From Austropuccinia psidii (lineage: Eukaryota; Basidiomycota; Pucciniomycetes; Pucciniales; Sphaerophragmiaceae), in assembly GCA_023105745.1 (NCBI GenBank), contig JALGQZ010000009.1:10142937-10206936 (forward strand): DNA of 64,000 bases, written 5' to 3'. The notes under the pieces are model-generated. The model made no database searches and had not been told where the DNA came from. It saw nothing but the letters and a program-made list of their open reading frames with translations. Below are positions 25,560 through 38,496 of the stretch, in pieces. How positions within the stretch are numbered: position 1 is the stretch's first letter; each line of letters begins with the position of its first letter. The translations under genes were made by a program, and so were the position numbers.

Positions 25560-26345
25560 AATTGATTTTGATTGAATATGGGCCATTTATTTTATTCAAA
25601 AATACTCAGTTTCTTTTGAGTTTTATCAAAGGGAATGATTTTATTCACTTTTAACACCCAAAAAGAGTTTGGAAAAACATTATCAGGGTTTTTTATGCAA
25701 AAAATTTAAAAATATATCTATATTATATTCTCAACAAAAGCTCTTCAGTAAAAATAAGATTCTTATTCTGAATGGAAAAAATATTTAATTATAAATGAAG
25801 GTTATCAAAACTAATTATATCATTGATTTTCATTCCAAAAAACATGTAAAAAGAGCTATAAGGGAATTTTTTAAAGAAAGAAAATGATTTCAAGATCTTC
25901 TAAAAAATTTCAAGAAAAGGAGAATTTGTATTCTTCAATAAAATAGAATAATTACTTAACAAGGAAGGTGGCAAAAATAATTACATTATTCAATTTTCAT
26001 GCCCAAAAAAGGGTGTGTAAAGATGTTATTAGGGTCTTTTTATACAAAAAAATAAAAAACAGATAAGCTACGTATTTTTTTAAAAAAAGACAATATTCAG
26101 GAAAAATATTATTTATATTTTTGAATGGAATAAAAAATTAAATTATTCATCAAAATGATCAAAAATAATCACACTAATCAATTTTCATGCCCGTTTGGGT
26201 GAAACAAGAAGCTTTGAAAAGGCTTTCAGCCTTTTCCTATTTTTTTAAAAAGAAAATTTAATCAAAAAACATCATATTTTTATATTTTTCAAAATAAACC
26301 TCAAGAAAAAATGGGATTTATATTTCTTAATGGTATTAATAATGA
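25560..26345. repeat. Diverged tandem array, about four units of 165-190 bp
   Basis: A block with core TTTTCATGCCC (or TTTTCATTCC, TTTTAACACCC) followed by A-rich sequence, AGGG(T/A) and T runs recurs near 25,650, 25,830, 25,993 and 26,181. Each unit then carries a related segment: an ATTTTTATATTT-like run, then GAATGGA or CAATAAAAT, then AATTA. Units are well diverged, so the array is old. The period is close to nucleosome spacing. Confidence 0.6.
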
Positions 26346-29300
26346 AACTATAAATATAAATGATATATTTTGAAATTACAAAAAAATTGAAAACAAAAAT
26401 ATGTTATTTTTATATTTTTTCTAAAAAAAATTAAAAATGTTAGGCTTAGTGGATAAGACAAAATTCTTCACCTTTAAGGTGCGAAAATAGATAAAACAAG
26501 TCCATATAAGCTAAAAACATCAAAAATAGGTTAAAAGTACTTCCAGGCCCCCAAAATATCTGGATTAATTCATGATATAGTGATAATAAATCTATAACTA
26601 TGACGTTTACACAAAATTCACCATGAAAAGAAAATCTATCCCCGTCTTCTGGGGTAGCTGGTCCAACCTAAGTCAAACCTAGCTTCCATCTCACTTTATG
26701 CTGTGCTACAACTTGCTATTATTATTTGGTCCCTTCCTAAGCCGGAGTATCAAGGTTGAGACATACTACATAAAAAATCAATTGAATTATGTATTCTCTG
26801 ATAATCCTGAATACTGCTGAATTCCACCAGATTCTTTGACCCAAAAACCAAAATCATGAAAGTCAATATAACTTCAATAATGATAAAATACTAAATTTTA
26901 TTTTTTCAATATCAAGGGATGCTATTCACCGCTTGTCTATCAAATCTTCCTTATGATAATTTTTTTCCGAAAATTATCTAGTACCATTTTCAGATTTCAA
27001 AATTCAATAATATTTAGAGCAAGATATTTTTATAGAAATAATTACTCATAATGTGTTTCTCTCACTCATTTGAAAAAACCAAATTTGTATTGTTTATTAT
27101 TAATTTTTCCCAAATAAGAATTCATTCTTATTCAAAGGAATTGATTACAAAGTGATATATATAACTCCCTTCAATGCACATTGGAATTCCATGAGGAAAG
27201 TCTTTGTGGGTATCGAATTTAAAATATGTTTCTTCAAACAAAAATTGACAGGTTAAAATTTTCTGTTCCCCTATTCCCAAATTTGCATTTTTCTTTCAAA
27301 ACTAAGAAAATGAATGTTTTTTTCTTAAACTTCAATATTCAATCATTTTCAAACTTTTATACAAGGAAAAAACCTGGGTTTTTTTTTGATGAAAAATGAT
27401 CTATCATAGTATCAAATAAGATATAATATACCCAAAGGTCTCAGGATAGGTCAAATGCTAAGAGCCTATTTTGAAGTCTTATATACTTCATTGTAACTTT
27501 ATCCTTCGGAAAAAAACTCATCAAGTACCACTGTTGTTCATAAAAACAATCAACTCATTCTTTCAATGTTGTTTTATCTTCCAGAGGACAATGAAGAATA
27601 TTATGGTAAGTTTTTCCAATAAAAAAATGAGGAATGAATTACCATTCATTTGTTAAATTTAGTAATTCAAAATAAAGCTCATCTCAAAATAGCTAACTTT
27701 ATCATTAAATGGCAATATTATTCAGAATGAAAGGCTGTAAAAAGCAGAAAAACCTATAAATAAAAAGGAATAAACTCTCAATTATTTGAATATTCTCAAA
27801 GCTCAATTCATGAAAGAAATTATTTGAATTAAAATCACTCTGTAAGATATGGATATCAAATCATCTCATCATGGTGTTTCTGCAGAGAAAAATTCATTCT
27901 GAAAAATCCTTGAATTAATTTAATGAGTTTTTTTCTTCACTCCCACTTTCTCTTAATTAAGAATTTATTATAACTGTAGTATCTTATCATCCAAAATCAT
28001 CATTTTTAATTAATGAAGAATATTTAATCTTCAGAATAATTTTTTGGACAACATAGCTTATGAAAATTTCTCTATTATCTCAAACAAACAAGATTTAAAA
28101 CTTAAAAAAGTTCAATTTACCATTCTAGAAATTTGATATATTTAAGATATTTTCAGAACCATATTGGACTACTCATGATGATATTGAAACACAAATATCT
28201 CATTTTTATACAAAGATAGTATACCAAGTTTTAAACGTCTTTCTCTGATAAATAGATATTTGCTCAAAAAACCATAAATTATTCCTATTTTAAATACACT
28301 TCTTGAATTGAATTCATAAATATATTAAGCTCAAAATAATGGTAAAACTCATCTATGTAAAAAGCTCATTTTATTCCAAAGCTTTGGATATTTCTGTAGT
28401 AATATATATTCCCTCAACCTAGACTCCCTAAGCTACTATTCTTCAAAGTGCTTTTCTCCTGGATCATTTTTAAAGCATGATACCCATCAAGTTTGGCTTC
28501 TGAGTAGAAATTTGTGAATTTATTTCTCTTTTGGCCTTTGTAAACAGAAGAATAAAGTCAAAAGGACTCTTTAAATGAGTCAGATAGAGAAGCTGAAGGA
28601 ATGAGATTTAGAGAAGATAATACCCAGAATTCCAAGCCTCTAATAATAGAATCAGAGGGGAGTTTATTACTTTGTAATTATCGTTATTATTTTGCATCCT
28701 TTCCTCAAGGTGGGAATTTTCTTCAAATGTTTTAAGCCACATGTATATGTAATTTTTTAGCCTTTTTTTTTTGTGTATAATTTGTTCCTAACCTTTTATT
28801 TAGTTTCTTTTTGGGAACTAAGACTTCAGACCCTATGGATAGGATGCAAAAAAATCAAACTTTAATATTATTCTCTCCTTTAATTCAAAATAAATTCTAT
28901 TATTAACTCCCTCAAAGATTTAGCTTTTCAAGATTAAAAGAAAGCTTTTAAATATGTAAATTTTTTTTTCACTAATTTATGTGCCCATCAATTCAAAACA
29001 CATATTTTCTATTGGAAGTAACATTTTTTCAAAAAACCTGTTTCTAAACAGCCAAAAAATAAAACATATATCATGCTAACAATTTATGGCCGTTTTGCAC
29101 GCTTTTTAGTCAAGAGAAAGAATCTTAGAAGTAATCTATATCAATTGGTAAGATTTTATTATCTTTATGATTTTACTTCAAATTATTGTTAAATTCCCAT
29201 CCTTATACTGTCAAATTTCAATCTTTTTGTTTACATTTCTGGAAAGTACCCTTAAAATGGCTGATTATTTAAATTTACAGAAAGGAAAATATTCATTAAT

Positions 29301-31354
29301 TCCTTTTTTGAAACAACTGATAAATGTTGAAATTTTTTTTCCAATGATCAAGACCCTTGATACAAGTTATTAAGCTTTCCAATTCAATGAGAATAAGAAC
29401 TTTATTTGAATTTTAATCATATTATGTTAAACCCCAGACTAAGTGGTCTAAGATTATCTTAATTATGATAGATTTTGATATATTCAGAAGCAAGCATTCT
29501 ATGAAGAGCTTTCATGGACCCAATTTGGGGTGTTTTAGGTACATTTTGAGAATTCAGCAAAACTTGGCTTATATGAATTCCAAATTATTCTAAGCCCTTT
29601 GTCCAACCAACCTCCAATAGCTGGATTGGGTCCTTGATACAGTAAAGTTTGAAATAAACCACATATGACAAGATTTAAAAATTCACGCTTCTCATACAGT
29701 ACTTAGCTTTTAAATAGGTCAGATTATATTGCAGGTTATTAATTTAAATCACTTACATCCACCATATATATCATAATTTTGCAGAAATATCCTGAAATGG
29801 TTTATAAATTGATGTAAAAATTATAAGGTATTAGAATATAAAAATTTGTTCAATGTGCTTTAGTCAGGTGAAGGAATAATCATTTAATGCTAGATAAGCT
29901 TGAGCTTCAGAATTTTATATATGAAAAGCATCATTTCAAATTTAAATTTACAGTTTGTTATGTACATACCAATTACTAAATAAAAACTGTTGTGTATGCT
30001 TATGTGGTGTTTTGTACAGTATAATATTTATGTCATATAGATTATTGATTTTGTTTTCAATTTTTTGTGTTCAAAATTTAAAACAAATCAAAGGAAAATT
30101 ATTATAAAATTAGGTGAGGATTTGGAGGAAACTTACAGAAAAAAGAAATTAAAAATAAATGAACTGAAAAAAAGAGAAAACTTAAAGTGAAAAAAAAGAA
30201 AAGTTGAACCTAAAAAAGGAGGCAACCAAAAAATTGAACAAAAAAACAGAATTCAAAAAATATGATATAAATTGATTAATGATGTAATTTCTGATTTAAA
30301 TGAAAGTTATTTTGAATGAGTATTAATACTTCATTGAATTTTCTTTTTTTAATTGTTGAAATTTCAAATACTAATAAAAGTGAAAAATAAAAATAAGAAT
30401 GGTGGGAGAGATATAACCATGCAAAAAATGAAGAAATTCAAACTAACATTTTGAAATTGTAAAAACTCAATTCTTAGATTTTTTCAATTGAAAAGTAGAT
30501 AACTCAAAAAAAATGATAAATGATAAATGAGGATATGTGCTTAGCACCAATGAAGAAATTGAGGAAATATTCTAAGCAAATCTCTATGAAGACCAGATTG
30601 TGTTCTTTCAAGAGTTAAAGAAGTCCATAAAAAATAATTTTGACTTGAAACATAACTTTAACAATGAAAATGTTTTGTTATATCAAAGGAAGATTATAAA
30701 GCTGTAACAAACTATTGGAGTGATAAGAAAATTTTTGCTTTTTATGAAGATATTTAATAATAAAGAGTATGGTACAGATATTTGAAAAAAAATATTTATC
30801 ATATATGGTGTTTTTTTGCTACAGATTTAGGTCAAAAGCCTTTATTAAAGAGTATGTTCCAAATTGGCATGAGATATAAGAAAAAAAGTAAATTCATGTA
30901 TATATTATACCAAAATTGACAATTGCGGAGGCCCCTCTTCAAAGGTATGTAAGATAGCTTATAAGAAAGATAAAATAATCTTCATGTGTGAATTATTTAT
31001 CTGGACCATTTTCCCTTTTGTCTCAAGATATCTTTTTAGCATTCAAGTTTTGTTATCTAGAAAATTTATATATAATAGCTTTGTAGTGGTGTGAACATGT
31101 GAAAAAGGCAAATGATTTCAAGCAAAGAGGAAAATGTAATGGTGGTTGTATTGCTTCACATAATTTTCTGAAAAAAGTGTCTTTTCTTATCAGTAATATT
31201 CTATGTGCCAGAATTTCTTGTGTGAACGAGGGGTGTATAGTTAAAACAAGCTTTAACAAATAAGAATCATGAGAAGCCCATTATATTCTATTTCCATTTA
31301 GTAGGATTATGAATGGCCAAAAATGTGGCTGAAAGTATCTGCAAAAAAAACATC
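26346..31354. other. AT-rich stretch with one repeat motif and weak coding-like traces
   Basis: No gene identified in about 5 kb. A GGTCCAACC-type motif lies at 26,636-26,675. Lys/Glu-rich plus-strand translation at 30,120-30,250 and a broken plus-strand stretch at 30,540-30,700 (ANLYEDQIVFFQELKKSIKN) look like element fossils but match nothing I can name. Confidence 0.4.
26636..26675 (+). repeat. Second copy of the stem-loop plus GGTCCAACC motif
   Basis: CTATCCCC pairs with GGGGTAG (one bulged T) at 26,636-26,657, followed by CTGGTCCAACC and the weaker AGTCAAACC. It matches 16,154-16,206 in order and spacing and is preceded by TCACCATGAAA, shared with the 31.4 kb copy. Confidence 0.65.
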
Positions 31355-31359
31355 AAGGT

Positions 31360-31435
31360 TGGAACCCAGGTCAAAAGCAGGTTGGACCTGGGTTGGACCT
31401 GCTACACCTGCCAGCAGGGATAGCTTTTGTTTCAT
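31360..31435 (-). repeat. Third copy of the stem-loop plus GGTCCAACC motif
   Basis: On the minus strand: a stem formed by GCTA/TAGC and CCTGC/GCAGG (31,401-31,424), then CAGGTCCAACCCAGGTCCAA and a TTTGCAGATACTTTCAG tail, the same tail as at about 16,236. Similarity to the 16 kb copy continues for roughly 100 bases. Confidence 0.7.
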
Positions 31436-32039
31436 GGTGATTAGTATTTACAAAAAACTTCAAAGGCTCTAATGGAATAATTTAGTGGTGATGAATATAT
31501 TTAGAGCCCTGGCTAAAATTATTATCAGTCGGGTAGCTATAATAATCACTAAAATAATGAGAATTATAGCCATATGGGGTGAATTTTAAGAGTTCTGCTT
31601 TTTTGACAAAAAACAAGCTTATTTCTTATTTTGGTGACAAGATGTCTTTATATCTTATTCCAAAGCTGTCAGGCTGAGCCTTTCATAAAGCAATTATAAA
31701 TGTAATTACAAATTTAAATATAACTGTGACACAGACATAAAAGATAAAAAATAGCTTTAAAATTATTGTTGGGGGTTTACTATGAGGCTATAGTAGTGGT
31801 GGATGATGCTGAAAGCCCTGGGCGCACTGATTCTCAATTTACTAACTATAATAACCAATAAAATACTTAAGACTTAAATTATACCTGATTACTTTCCAAG
31901 ATTATATATTTTTTTGACATTTTTACTATGTAGGAATTTAACAGCAGGATTGGGATTCTCCTTTTGGAAAGGAAAAGGACCCTTTGTATCCTGAAATTGG
32001 GTGGAAAGAGGCTCTGGACCTGTTCTAATAGGAAGAGTG

Positions 32040-32125
32040 AAGAATTCCCTCTTCCAAGGGAATTCTTGTTGCTAATTAACAGCTCATAAAACCTTTAATG
32101 GGCTCAGATGTGGTTTTAAAACCAC
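32040..32125 (-). repeat. Hairpin pair in alpha LTR copy 4
   Basis: AAGAATTCCCT (32,040-32,050) pairs with AGGGAATTCTT (32,057-32,067), a perfect 11-bp stem with a 6-base loop. GTGGTTTTAAAACCAC at 32,110-32,125 is a perfect 16-bp palindrome. The first stem occupies the position of the CAGAGTGAA stem of copies 1 and 3 but has different arms. Confidence 0.85.
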
Positions 32126-32911
32126 GTGTTGGCAGTTTTCACCAATACAGCTTGAGAACTTTCATTTGGGGACCACACAGCCCTCTTCTTACATGAATGA
32201 CACATAGAAGGCTGTAAAAATCCCATATAAGGACCCCATACAGGCCCAACTATGAGTTATTGAAGGATGAACAAGCTTCTTTGTAGAATTGAAACCTCAT
32301 CTTCATCAATCAATATGGGATATCATTCCACAATATTGAGTTTTTTACCATACTGTGAGATTGTGTCCTTAAAACTTCCATGCCATTGTCAGTTTTGACT
32401 CATTTTGTAGCTCTGGATGAGGCCTTAAAAACAATATATAACTTGGTATGGGTAACATTAAATATTTCAACGCTATTACACTTTCAAATCTCATTATTCA
32501 TATATGTATTTTTCTTAAATTCTGTATGGTTTTTTTTGCTGCATAAGTTTTTTTATAGATGAGCTAAGAGGAAATAGCTGGCATCATCAGATTCCCCTGA
32601 TTGTTCTATTTTGAAAGTGACCCCACTTTGGCTATCTCACAATGAAACTGTAGAAGCTATATGAGAGGTCAATATCTTGTTAACTCATATTTGGCTTAAT
32701 TTTGACCATACCTTCTGTAGTTTTGATGCTAGCTTGATTTGGCTAGTACCATTAAATAGAACGTATTGAGAGCTTTAATTAGAAAACTCATTTGATGGGT
32801 TTCTTTTTCTTTCTCTGGATTTCAGCTGATAGATGAAAATTAAGTTTTATTCCCAGCTCTTGCTTTGAGAAGTAAAATATTTGTTATTCTTATGGTTATT
32901 GGAGTTATATA

Positions 32912-34223
32912 TATAAGGTTTGACTATGAAACAATAAGTAAAAACTATCAATATTTTACTTATTTTACACTAAATATCCTTATAAATGAAATAAATAAGA
33001 TAAAAATAATTATAATAAGAAAATATTTATTATAATTACAGCATAAATATAATTATATTATTAAATAAATATAATAATATAATTTATATTATAAAATAAT
33101 AATCTAATAGATAAATTTATTAATAATTAATAATTGATATATTTAGAAGCACTTTATTATTTCTACCAACAAATAATAAAGGTGTAAAAATTGTTTTTTA
33201 TTAATAAAAACCAATTAATAACAATAATATTACTAACATCAAAGCTATATATTAATATAAATACTATTTACATTAATTAAAAATTATGAATAGTAATAAT
33301 AAAGAGAGATTATTATAATAAGACAAAATAACCTACTTTGAACACTTAATATGATAATATTGAAAGAACGTACACCAAATAATGTAAATAAAACTTATTT
33401 AAATTGTATTTACAAAGAAGAATAAAAGAAATTACCAATACCCTTGATTTTACATGGAAATAAGAGTTTTAAGAGAATTGTAACAAAACAAACAAACAAT
33501 TGAATAATAATTTAAAGATTGATTATTTTAATGAAGATTACGTTTGGTCTTTGATAATATAGAAGACTTATATATAAAGAATCACTTTTTTATAAGTTTG
33601 GACCAGCTTCACAATAAAGTGGTCAAAAGCTCTAGCAATTTTGTTCAATAAACCCTTACAAGATATAGCTTTGTTTATAGCTTGTCAAATAAGGTTCATA
33701 TCTGTGTTCTCAAAGTAATAAATTGGTTACTTTATTTTTGGTTAAACTCTCTATCATGTATATTTCAAGAGATATTAGCTAGCAACCATGAATGTATGCA
33801 CTGACCAAAAAAGTGCATATATTCAACTTAATTCATTAATTATTGACTTTAGAGAATTGACATAAAATTGTTTTATGTGTAGTTTTTCATTGGGAATCCA
33901 ATGGTGTAGTTTATTTCTCATTTTTCTTCATTTATTTATGAGTTAAATAAGATTTTATATCTTTTTTAGGGTATTCTCACTTATTATTCAATAATTATTG
34001 ACTTTATAGATATGCCATAAAGAAGATATATGTGAATGTTATCATTAGGAATATAATGGTGTAATTTAGCCCACATCCTTACTCATTAGATTCTGAGTTA
34101 ATTCAAATTTTATGCCTATTTATGGCATTTTTACTGGTTTTAAGATAATTATTAAGAGTATAATTATTATAAAGTTTTTCTTGTCACCTTTTTGGATATG
34201 TGGTCATATCTCAAGGGATCACA
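32912..34223 (-). mobile_element. Nested beta-like solo LTR with ATATA target duplication
   Basis: Its ends match the beta family: TATAAGGTTTGACTATGAAAC at the left (beta: TAAGGTTTGTCTATGAAAC) and GGATATGTGG...CTCAAGGGATCACA at the right (beta: GGGTATGTTA...CTCACAGGCTCACA). It is flanked by ATATA at 32,907-32,911 and 34,224-34,228. At 1,312 bp it is shorter than beta LTRs and its interior is extremely AT-rich and diverged, so it is a related subfamily. It inserted into alpha copy 4. Confidence 0.8.
33826..34140. repeat. Imperfect tandem duplication, two units of about 157 bp
   Basis: ATTATTGACTTTA occurs at about 33,838 and 33,994. Each is followed by GACATAAA or GCCATAAA, TATGTG, AATG or AATCCAATGGTGTA and GAGTTAA in the same order. 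Internal to the nested LTR. Confidence 0.6.
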
Positions 34224-34377
34224 ATATATATGAAAAAAGGTGAAGTTCCTCTTTTTCATAATGCCATTTATCAGCTATTGTGGCTCATTTCAGTTTCTGG
34301 TGGTATTTTGTTCCACCATTGGTTTATGGTATTTTGGCTGTCATGCTTGTGCTCTGTCTTTGAGTCACAGGCTGAAA

Positions 34378-35401
34378 ATGGTAGTGGGAGGTTCTCCACC
34401 TTTGCACACAACCCAAAAGTGAACGTTTTAACTCTTTTGAATCACTTGTGGTCCCACAGGTTCAATAGAGCCTTAAAAAGTGGTGAAAAGCTGTTTCAGG
34501 ACCACAAGTTGCCATTTATACCCCTCAATAGGTGAAAACCTGTTTCTAGACACCTTGAAGACTTTTTCCGGTGCTTCAGATGTGTCATGAAATTTACAAT
34601 ACATTTGATGGGGCCTCTATTTGTCATTTTATGAGTAATAAAAGCTTGGTTATCTTTTGAATGGCTTTGATGACTTGTAATTTAAGTATATAAGAAATTA
34701 TCACAAAATACCACCCTGTAAAAGCAGGTGAAGTAATTTATTTTCCAAATTATTACTAATCAATTAATAAGAAGCATTTTAAAAGCTTTTAAAGCTCATA
34801 ATTCAATTACCACAGCCACTATCCAGGGGTAAGTGTATTCAATCTTAACCCCACTCAAAATCATCAAACCAGGAATCCAGCATGTGTATCAGTAATCAAT
34901 TTGAGGAAATATTCATGCTGAAGCATGTGTACAGTCTGGTTCATAAATACAGCCTGTCAACACTTAGACAGGCGGGATTAACCAAATACAGTTTTGGATT
35001 CAGAAGTTTGAAAATGTATCATCACACAACTATCATGCCTTTTGTACAGAACATGTACATCCATACAGGGGTTTTATTATCCAAAGCAATTTAAATCAAG
35101 ACTACTCTCAATAAAATTCACTCTTTGGATCAGGGCTAGTGGATTCTCACATATAACAGCCCCTCTTTCTCCCCCTGTGGACATTGCCCCAGTTGATTAA
35201 TATATTTGATTTTATATTTAATGAATATTCTTATTCTTATTTTTAGAATTATATTATTTATTGGTATTAAGTTGGTCTTTGCAAGTCCTCACCTGTTCAG
35301 TAAAGTGGTTCTTGCCATATCCTTATCAACCCTGCTCTTTCTTTCTGACAGGTTTAAACAGTGGACTTGGAATTGTTTTTGATTGACTCTTTTATTCCAC
35401 T
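34378..35401. other. Unclassified repeat-like block with hairpins
   Basis: GC-richer than the spacer. ACTTGTGGTCC (34,444-34,454) pairs perfectly with GGACCACAAGT (34,499-34,509), resembling the TTGTGG stem of alpha LTRs. GCCTGTC/GACAGGC form another stem near 34,955-34,975. It may be a more diverged alpha-related LTR remnant; no borders found. No gene. Confidence 0.4.
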
Positions 35402-37584
35402 TGTGAGCATGTCAGATATGTATGACATACCCATAAGGCCACAAATAACTTTCTATACAGTTTATTTAGTGTTAAAAAGAGTTATCAATTGAATTTGAAA
35501 CAAAAAATAACAAAAATAAGCATACCTTTATTTTGGATAAACAAGCTTATAATTATTATATCATTTTTGGATTCTACATCAAAAATAACCTAGGGTAGAC
35601 CCATAGGGTGTTATACCCAAAAATGGATATTTCTTATGTTATTTGAAGATTTAAAAATCTCACAGTGCAATTGCAACTTTTTTAACAATATTTCAAAATT
35701 GTTAAATTTAAGCTTAAATTATCTTAAATTTAAAACTGCATAAGGTTTATTCAAAATTTCAAAGTTTTAGTTAAACTTGAGGTGTTGTGTATTTGTACTG
35801 GATTGGCTAACAATTTTCCATACAGAATGTAAATCCTGTGTGAGGTCAATTTAAAAGGGTTTAGGACATAGTATGGCTTTAAATAAATAAAAGGGAAAGA
35901 TCCATGAAGAAAGGTGGGAGAAAGAAAAACAAACAAATAGAGCTGGGGTATCCAAATTTTGGGTTGTGCAAGGACCCAATTAAGGTTATCCACCTGTATT
36001 GGAGTATTTTCAACCTTATTGAAACCTTAATATTAGACTTTGATCCAACCTTAAAGTGTAAGCTGGTTTTATCCCCATTTGGACCAGAATTTCAAGCTGC
36101 CAAGGGTTAAATCCCAACATGCAAGCTTTTAATTAAGGTTTTAAGAAATTTCAAAGCTTAACCAAGCTTGAAAATCCTAAATAAGTCTAAAAATTTAGAG
36201 TTATAAGTGACAAAACCTTATCAAAGTTAAGGTTTGGTGTTTATTGCTATTTTACATGGAAAAGTAGCAACAACTTCAAAAATTTATTGAATATCCAATT
36301 CTTAATGGATTTTCTTGAAGATTTCACACAGCTAACAACTTAATGTTATCTGTTTATAAATGAAATTTCATGTATCTTTTTTAAGAATGCTCAATTGGTA
36401 ATTAGCCTTGAACTTAACATTTTGAATTATTCTTAAATAAAATTGAGATTTCTTGAAAGATTAATTGAAAATCAAGTTGAAGGGGTTTCTGCTTGAAAAT
36501 TTATTTTGAAGTTGTTCATGTGATGGACTTTTGTATTAATAAAGTCATTTTATATTTAAAATTGAAATAATTAATCCAAAAGAGGATTAAAGTTACTTGG
36601 AGTTATGAATAACACTGGTAACTTTAGATTGAAATTAAAAATAAGTTAACTTAAGTTAAGGGCCTTATTCTTAAGCCTGGTTTTTCATTTTTGACTGGAG
36701 AAAACCCTCCAGATACATTATGAATCATGAGAGCTTCTCTGAAGGCAGAAAAAGAGCCTATTTATCACTGTTTTTGCCAATAACCAATCATCATTCCAAT
36801 CAATTAGACATTTTTAACAAGTCATATCTTATTCAATATAAAATCTGATATTATTAAAGTAATTATTAAGTTATTTTTTTCTTTATAAACTATAAATAAA
36901 GGATTGACATCATAAAATTTAGATTATATTGTTGTAATCACCAATAATAGATTTCATTACTTAAAATTGATCTCTTAAAATATCTTCTCAATACACAAAT
37001 TCCACTTAAGAACTCTTAATTATTATTTTTCATCATAAAAAGCTGTTTTTATCTTTCAAAATATTTATTTTTAGTGTTTTTTTAACGTATGAACATTATT
37101 CAATATAATAAATGTTTTTGTTTGACTTGTTTTATTGAATAAATATTATGGATAAAGTTTCTCTAAAGTTCTACATCTTTTTTATATTTTGTGAGTTTTT
37201 TATATAGAATCTTTCTATGATATTTATCTCTGCACAGAATGTAGGATATTTCTTTCATAAATAATATTTATATTATCCATAAGTGGCTAAATATTAATGT
37301 TATCCATGAATATTTTTCTCATTAAGAGCTTTACACTTATTATTATTATAACTGTCAGTGACTATAATAATGATAGAATAATTATAATTCCTTATAATTA
37401 TTAAGATTTTTTTATTATTAAATTATTCAATAAAAATTAATTTTGTATTTTATATAATCATTTTGTAATAATTATATTACTTTGTGGTTATAATATTTAA
37501 TTATATTATATTCTCTACTTATTACCAAAATAGTAATTGTGATCTTTGTTACTATTATCAAAATATTCATACACAAAACTTACA
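35402..37584 (+). mobile_element. Solo LTR, beta family copy 2 (inverted relative to the others)
   Basis: It begins TGTGAGCATGTCAGATATG and ends ACACAAAACTTACA. The whole 2,183 bp is the reverse complement of 55,714-57,850, with scattered substitutions and small indels. Flanking pentamers are CCACT and CTATT, which would match if two C-to-T changes occurred. No internal region, so a solo LTR. It carries the conserved LTR open stretch on the minus strand at 35,751-35,993. Confidence 0.85.
35751..35993 (-). other. Conserved open stretch inside beta LTR copy 2
   Basis: 80 codons; the part FPFIYLKPYYVLNPFKLTSH followed by RIYILYGKLLANPVQIHNTS aligns with the same frame in the LTRs at 57.3 kb and 63.7 kb. 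Antisense to the element's genes. No known domain. Confidence 0.35.
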
Positions 37585-38496
37585 CTATTTCTTTCTGTTT
37601 TATTATATCTAATTTCATTAGAAATATAATCCTTCTTACACTCTTGAGTGTATATACTCTTATTACATCTGAGACCTCCCTAAGTGAGCTCCAGGCTCTC
37701 TTCACTTATAAGAGCCCCTGTGGAATTATCTTAATTAACTCACAGCTTCTTCTTTATTTTCACCGATTTTGTATTCATTGCTCTCATTCATCAATCATTA
37801 CTTCTCATGATTCTATTATTTCTCATCAATTTTAATCTCATTTATTTTATCATATGAAAATCAATGTTCTTATTAATTTCTTCATAATTGCTGAACTTTT
37901 CACTTTACTCTTAATTCATAATCAATTCTCAATCTCCTTTTTTCTTTCTGGCTTCAGGTGCTTATCAGTTTTTTATTTATTGGAATTCATTGGTGTAAGT
38001 GATTCAGAAATTCAGGATTTATCATTGGAATTGGATTGATTATTTTGTGATTTTGAATTCCTCAAGAATTGATTTGTTAACATTTTACTGGGATTCCTCA
38101 ATATTTTTATTGATTTTATTGAATTGATTTTGATTCCTCAGGATTATATTTGATTGTTTTATTTTAATTTGATTTGTCAAGATATTGAATTTACTTTTGA
38201 AGATATTGACTGATTGGATGAATTCCTCAAGACATATTTGATATTGATTTCAAATTGACTTGCTTTAATTTATTGATTTATTCACTGAAATTTATTTCTA
38301 GCTATTAAAGACATTTTTTATTCATAAGATTTTGACTCTGTCATCATCATCCTTCAAAAATTATTCACATTGATTTCACCTCAAAATTTTGATGGATTCC
38401 TCAAGATTCCTTCTTGATTTAAATTGGTCAAGCCTCATTTCTTGTTCTCAAAGTATCATCAAGTTTTATTCCTAATTTTTAAATAATTCCTGTTCA
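37585..38496 (+). mobile_element. Leader or 5' LTR-like region of the gypsy element at 38.5-43.2 kb
   Basis: No protein motif. It contains GAGACCTCCC, CTTATAAGAGCCCC (possible TATA region) and a pyrimidine-rich stretch, then five copies of an ATTCCTCA(A/G) motif between 38,055 and 38,405. Its position directly before gag suggests LTR and leader. No matching 3' LTR is present, so the LTR border cannot be set. Confidence 0.45.

Larger units (their letters stand above)
31667..34377 (-). mobile_element. Solo LTR, alpha family copy 4, interrupted by a nested LTR
   Basis: It begins TGTCAGGCTGAGCC at 31,667 and ends GAGTCACAGGCTGAAA at 34,377. Without the insertion (1,312 bp) and its duplicated pentamer the copy is 1,394 bp, the length of copy 2. 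The two parts match copy 5 (43,765-45,202) on either side of the break. Stems are kept at 32,040-32,067 and 32,110-32,125. Confidence 0.85.

Noticed and set aside
34200..34535. 111-codon plus-strand open frame
   Set aside because: Starts inside the nested LTR and runs across the end of alpha LTR copy 4; a chance frame over a junction.
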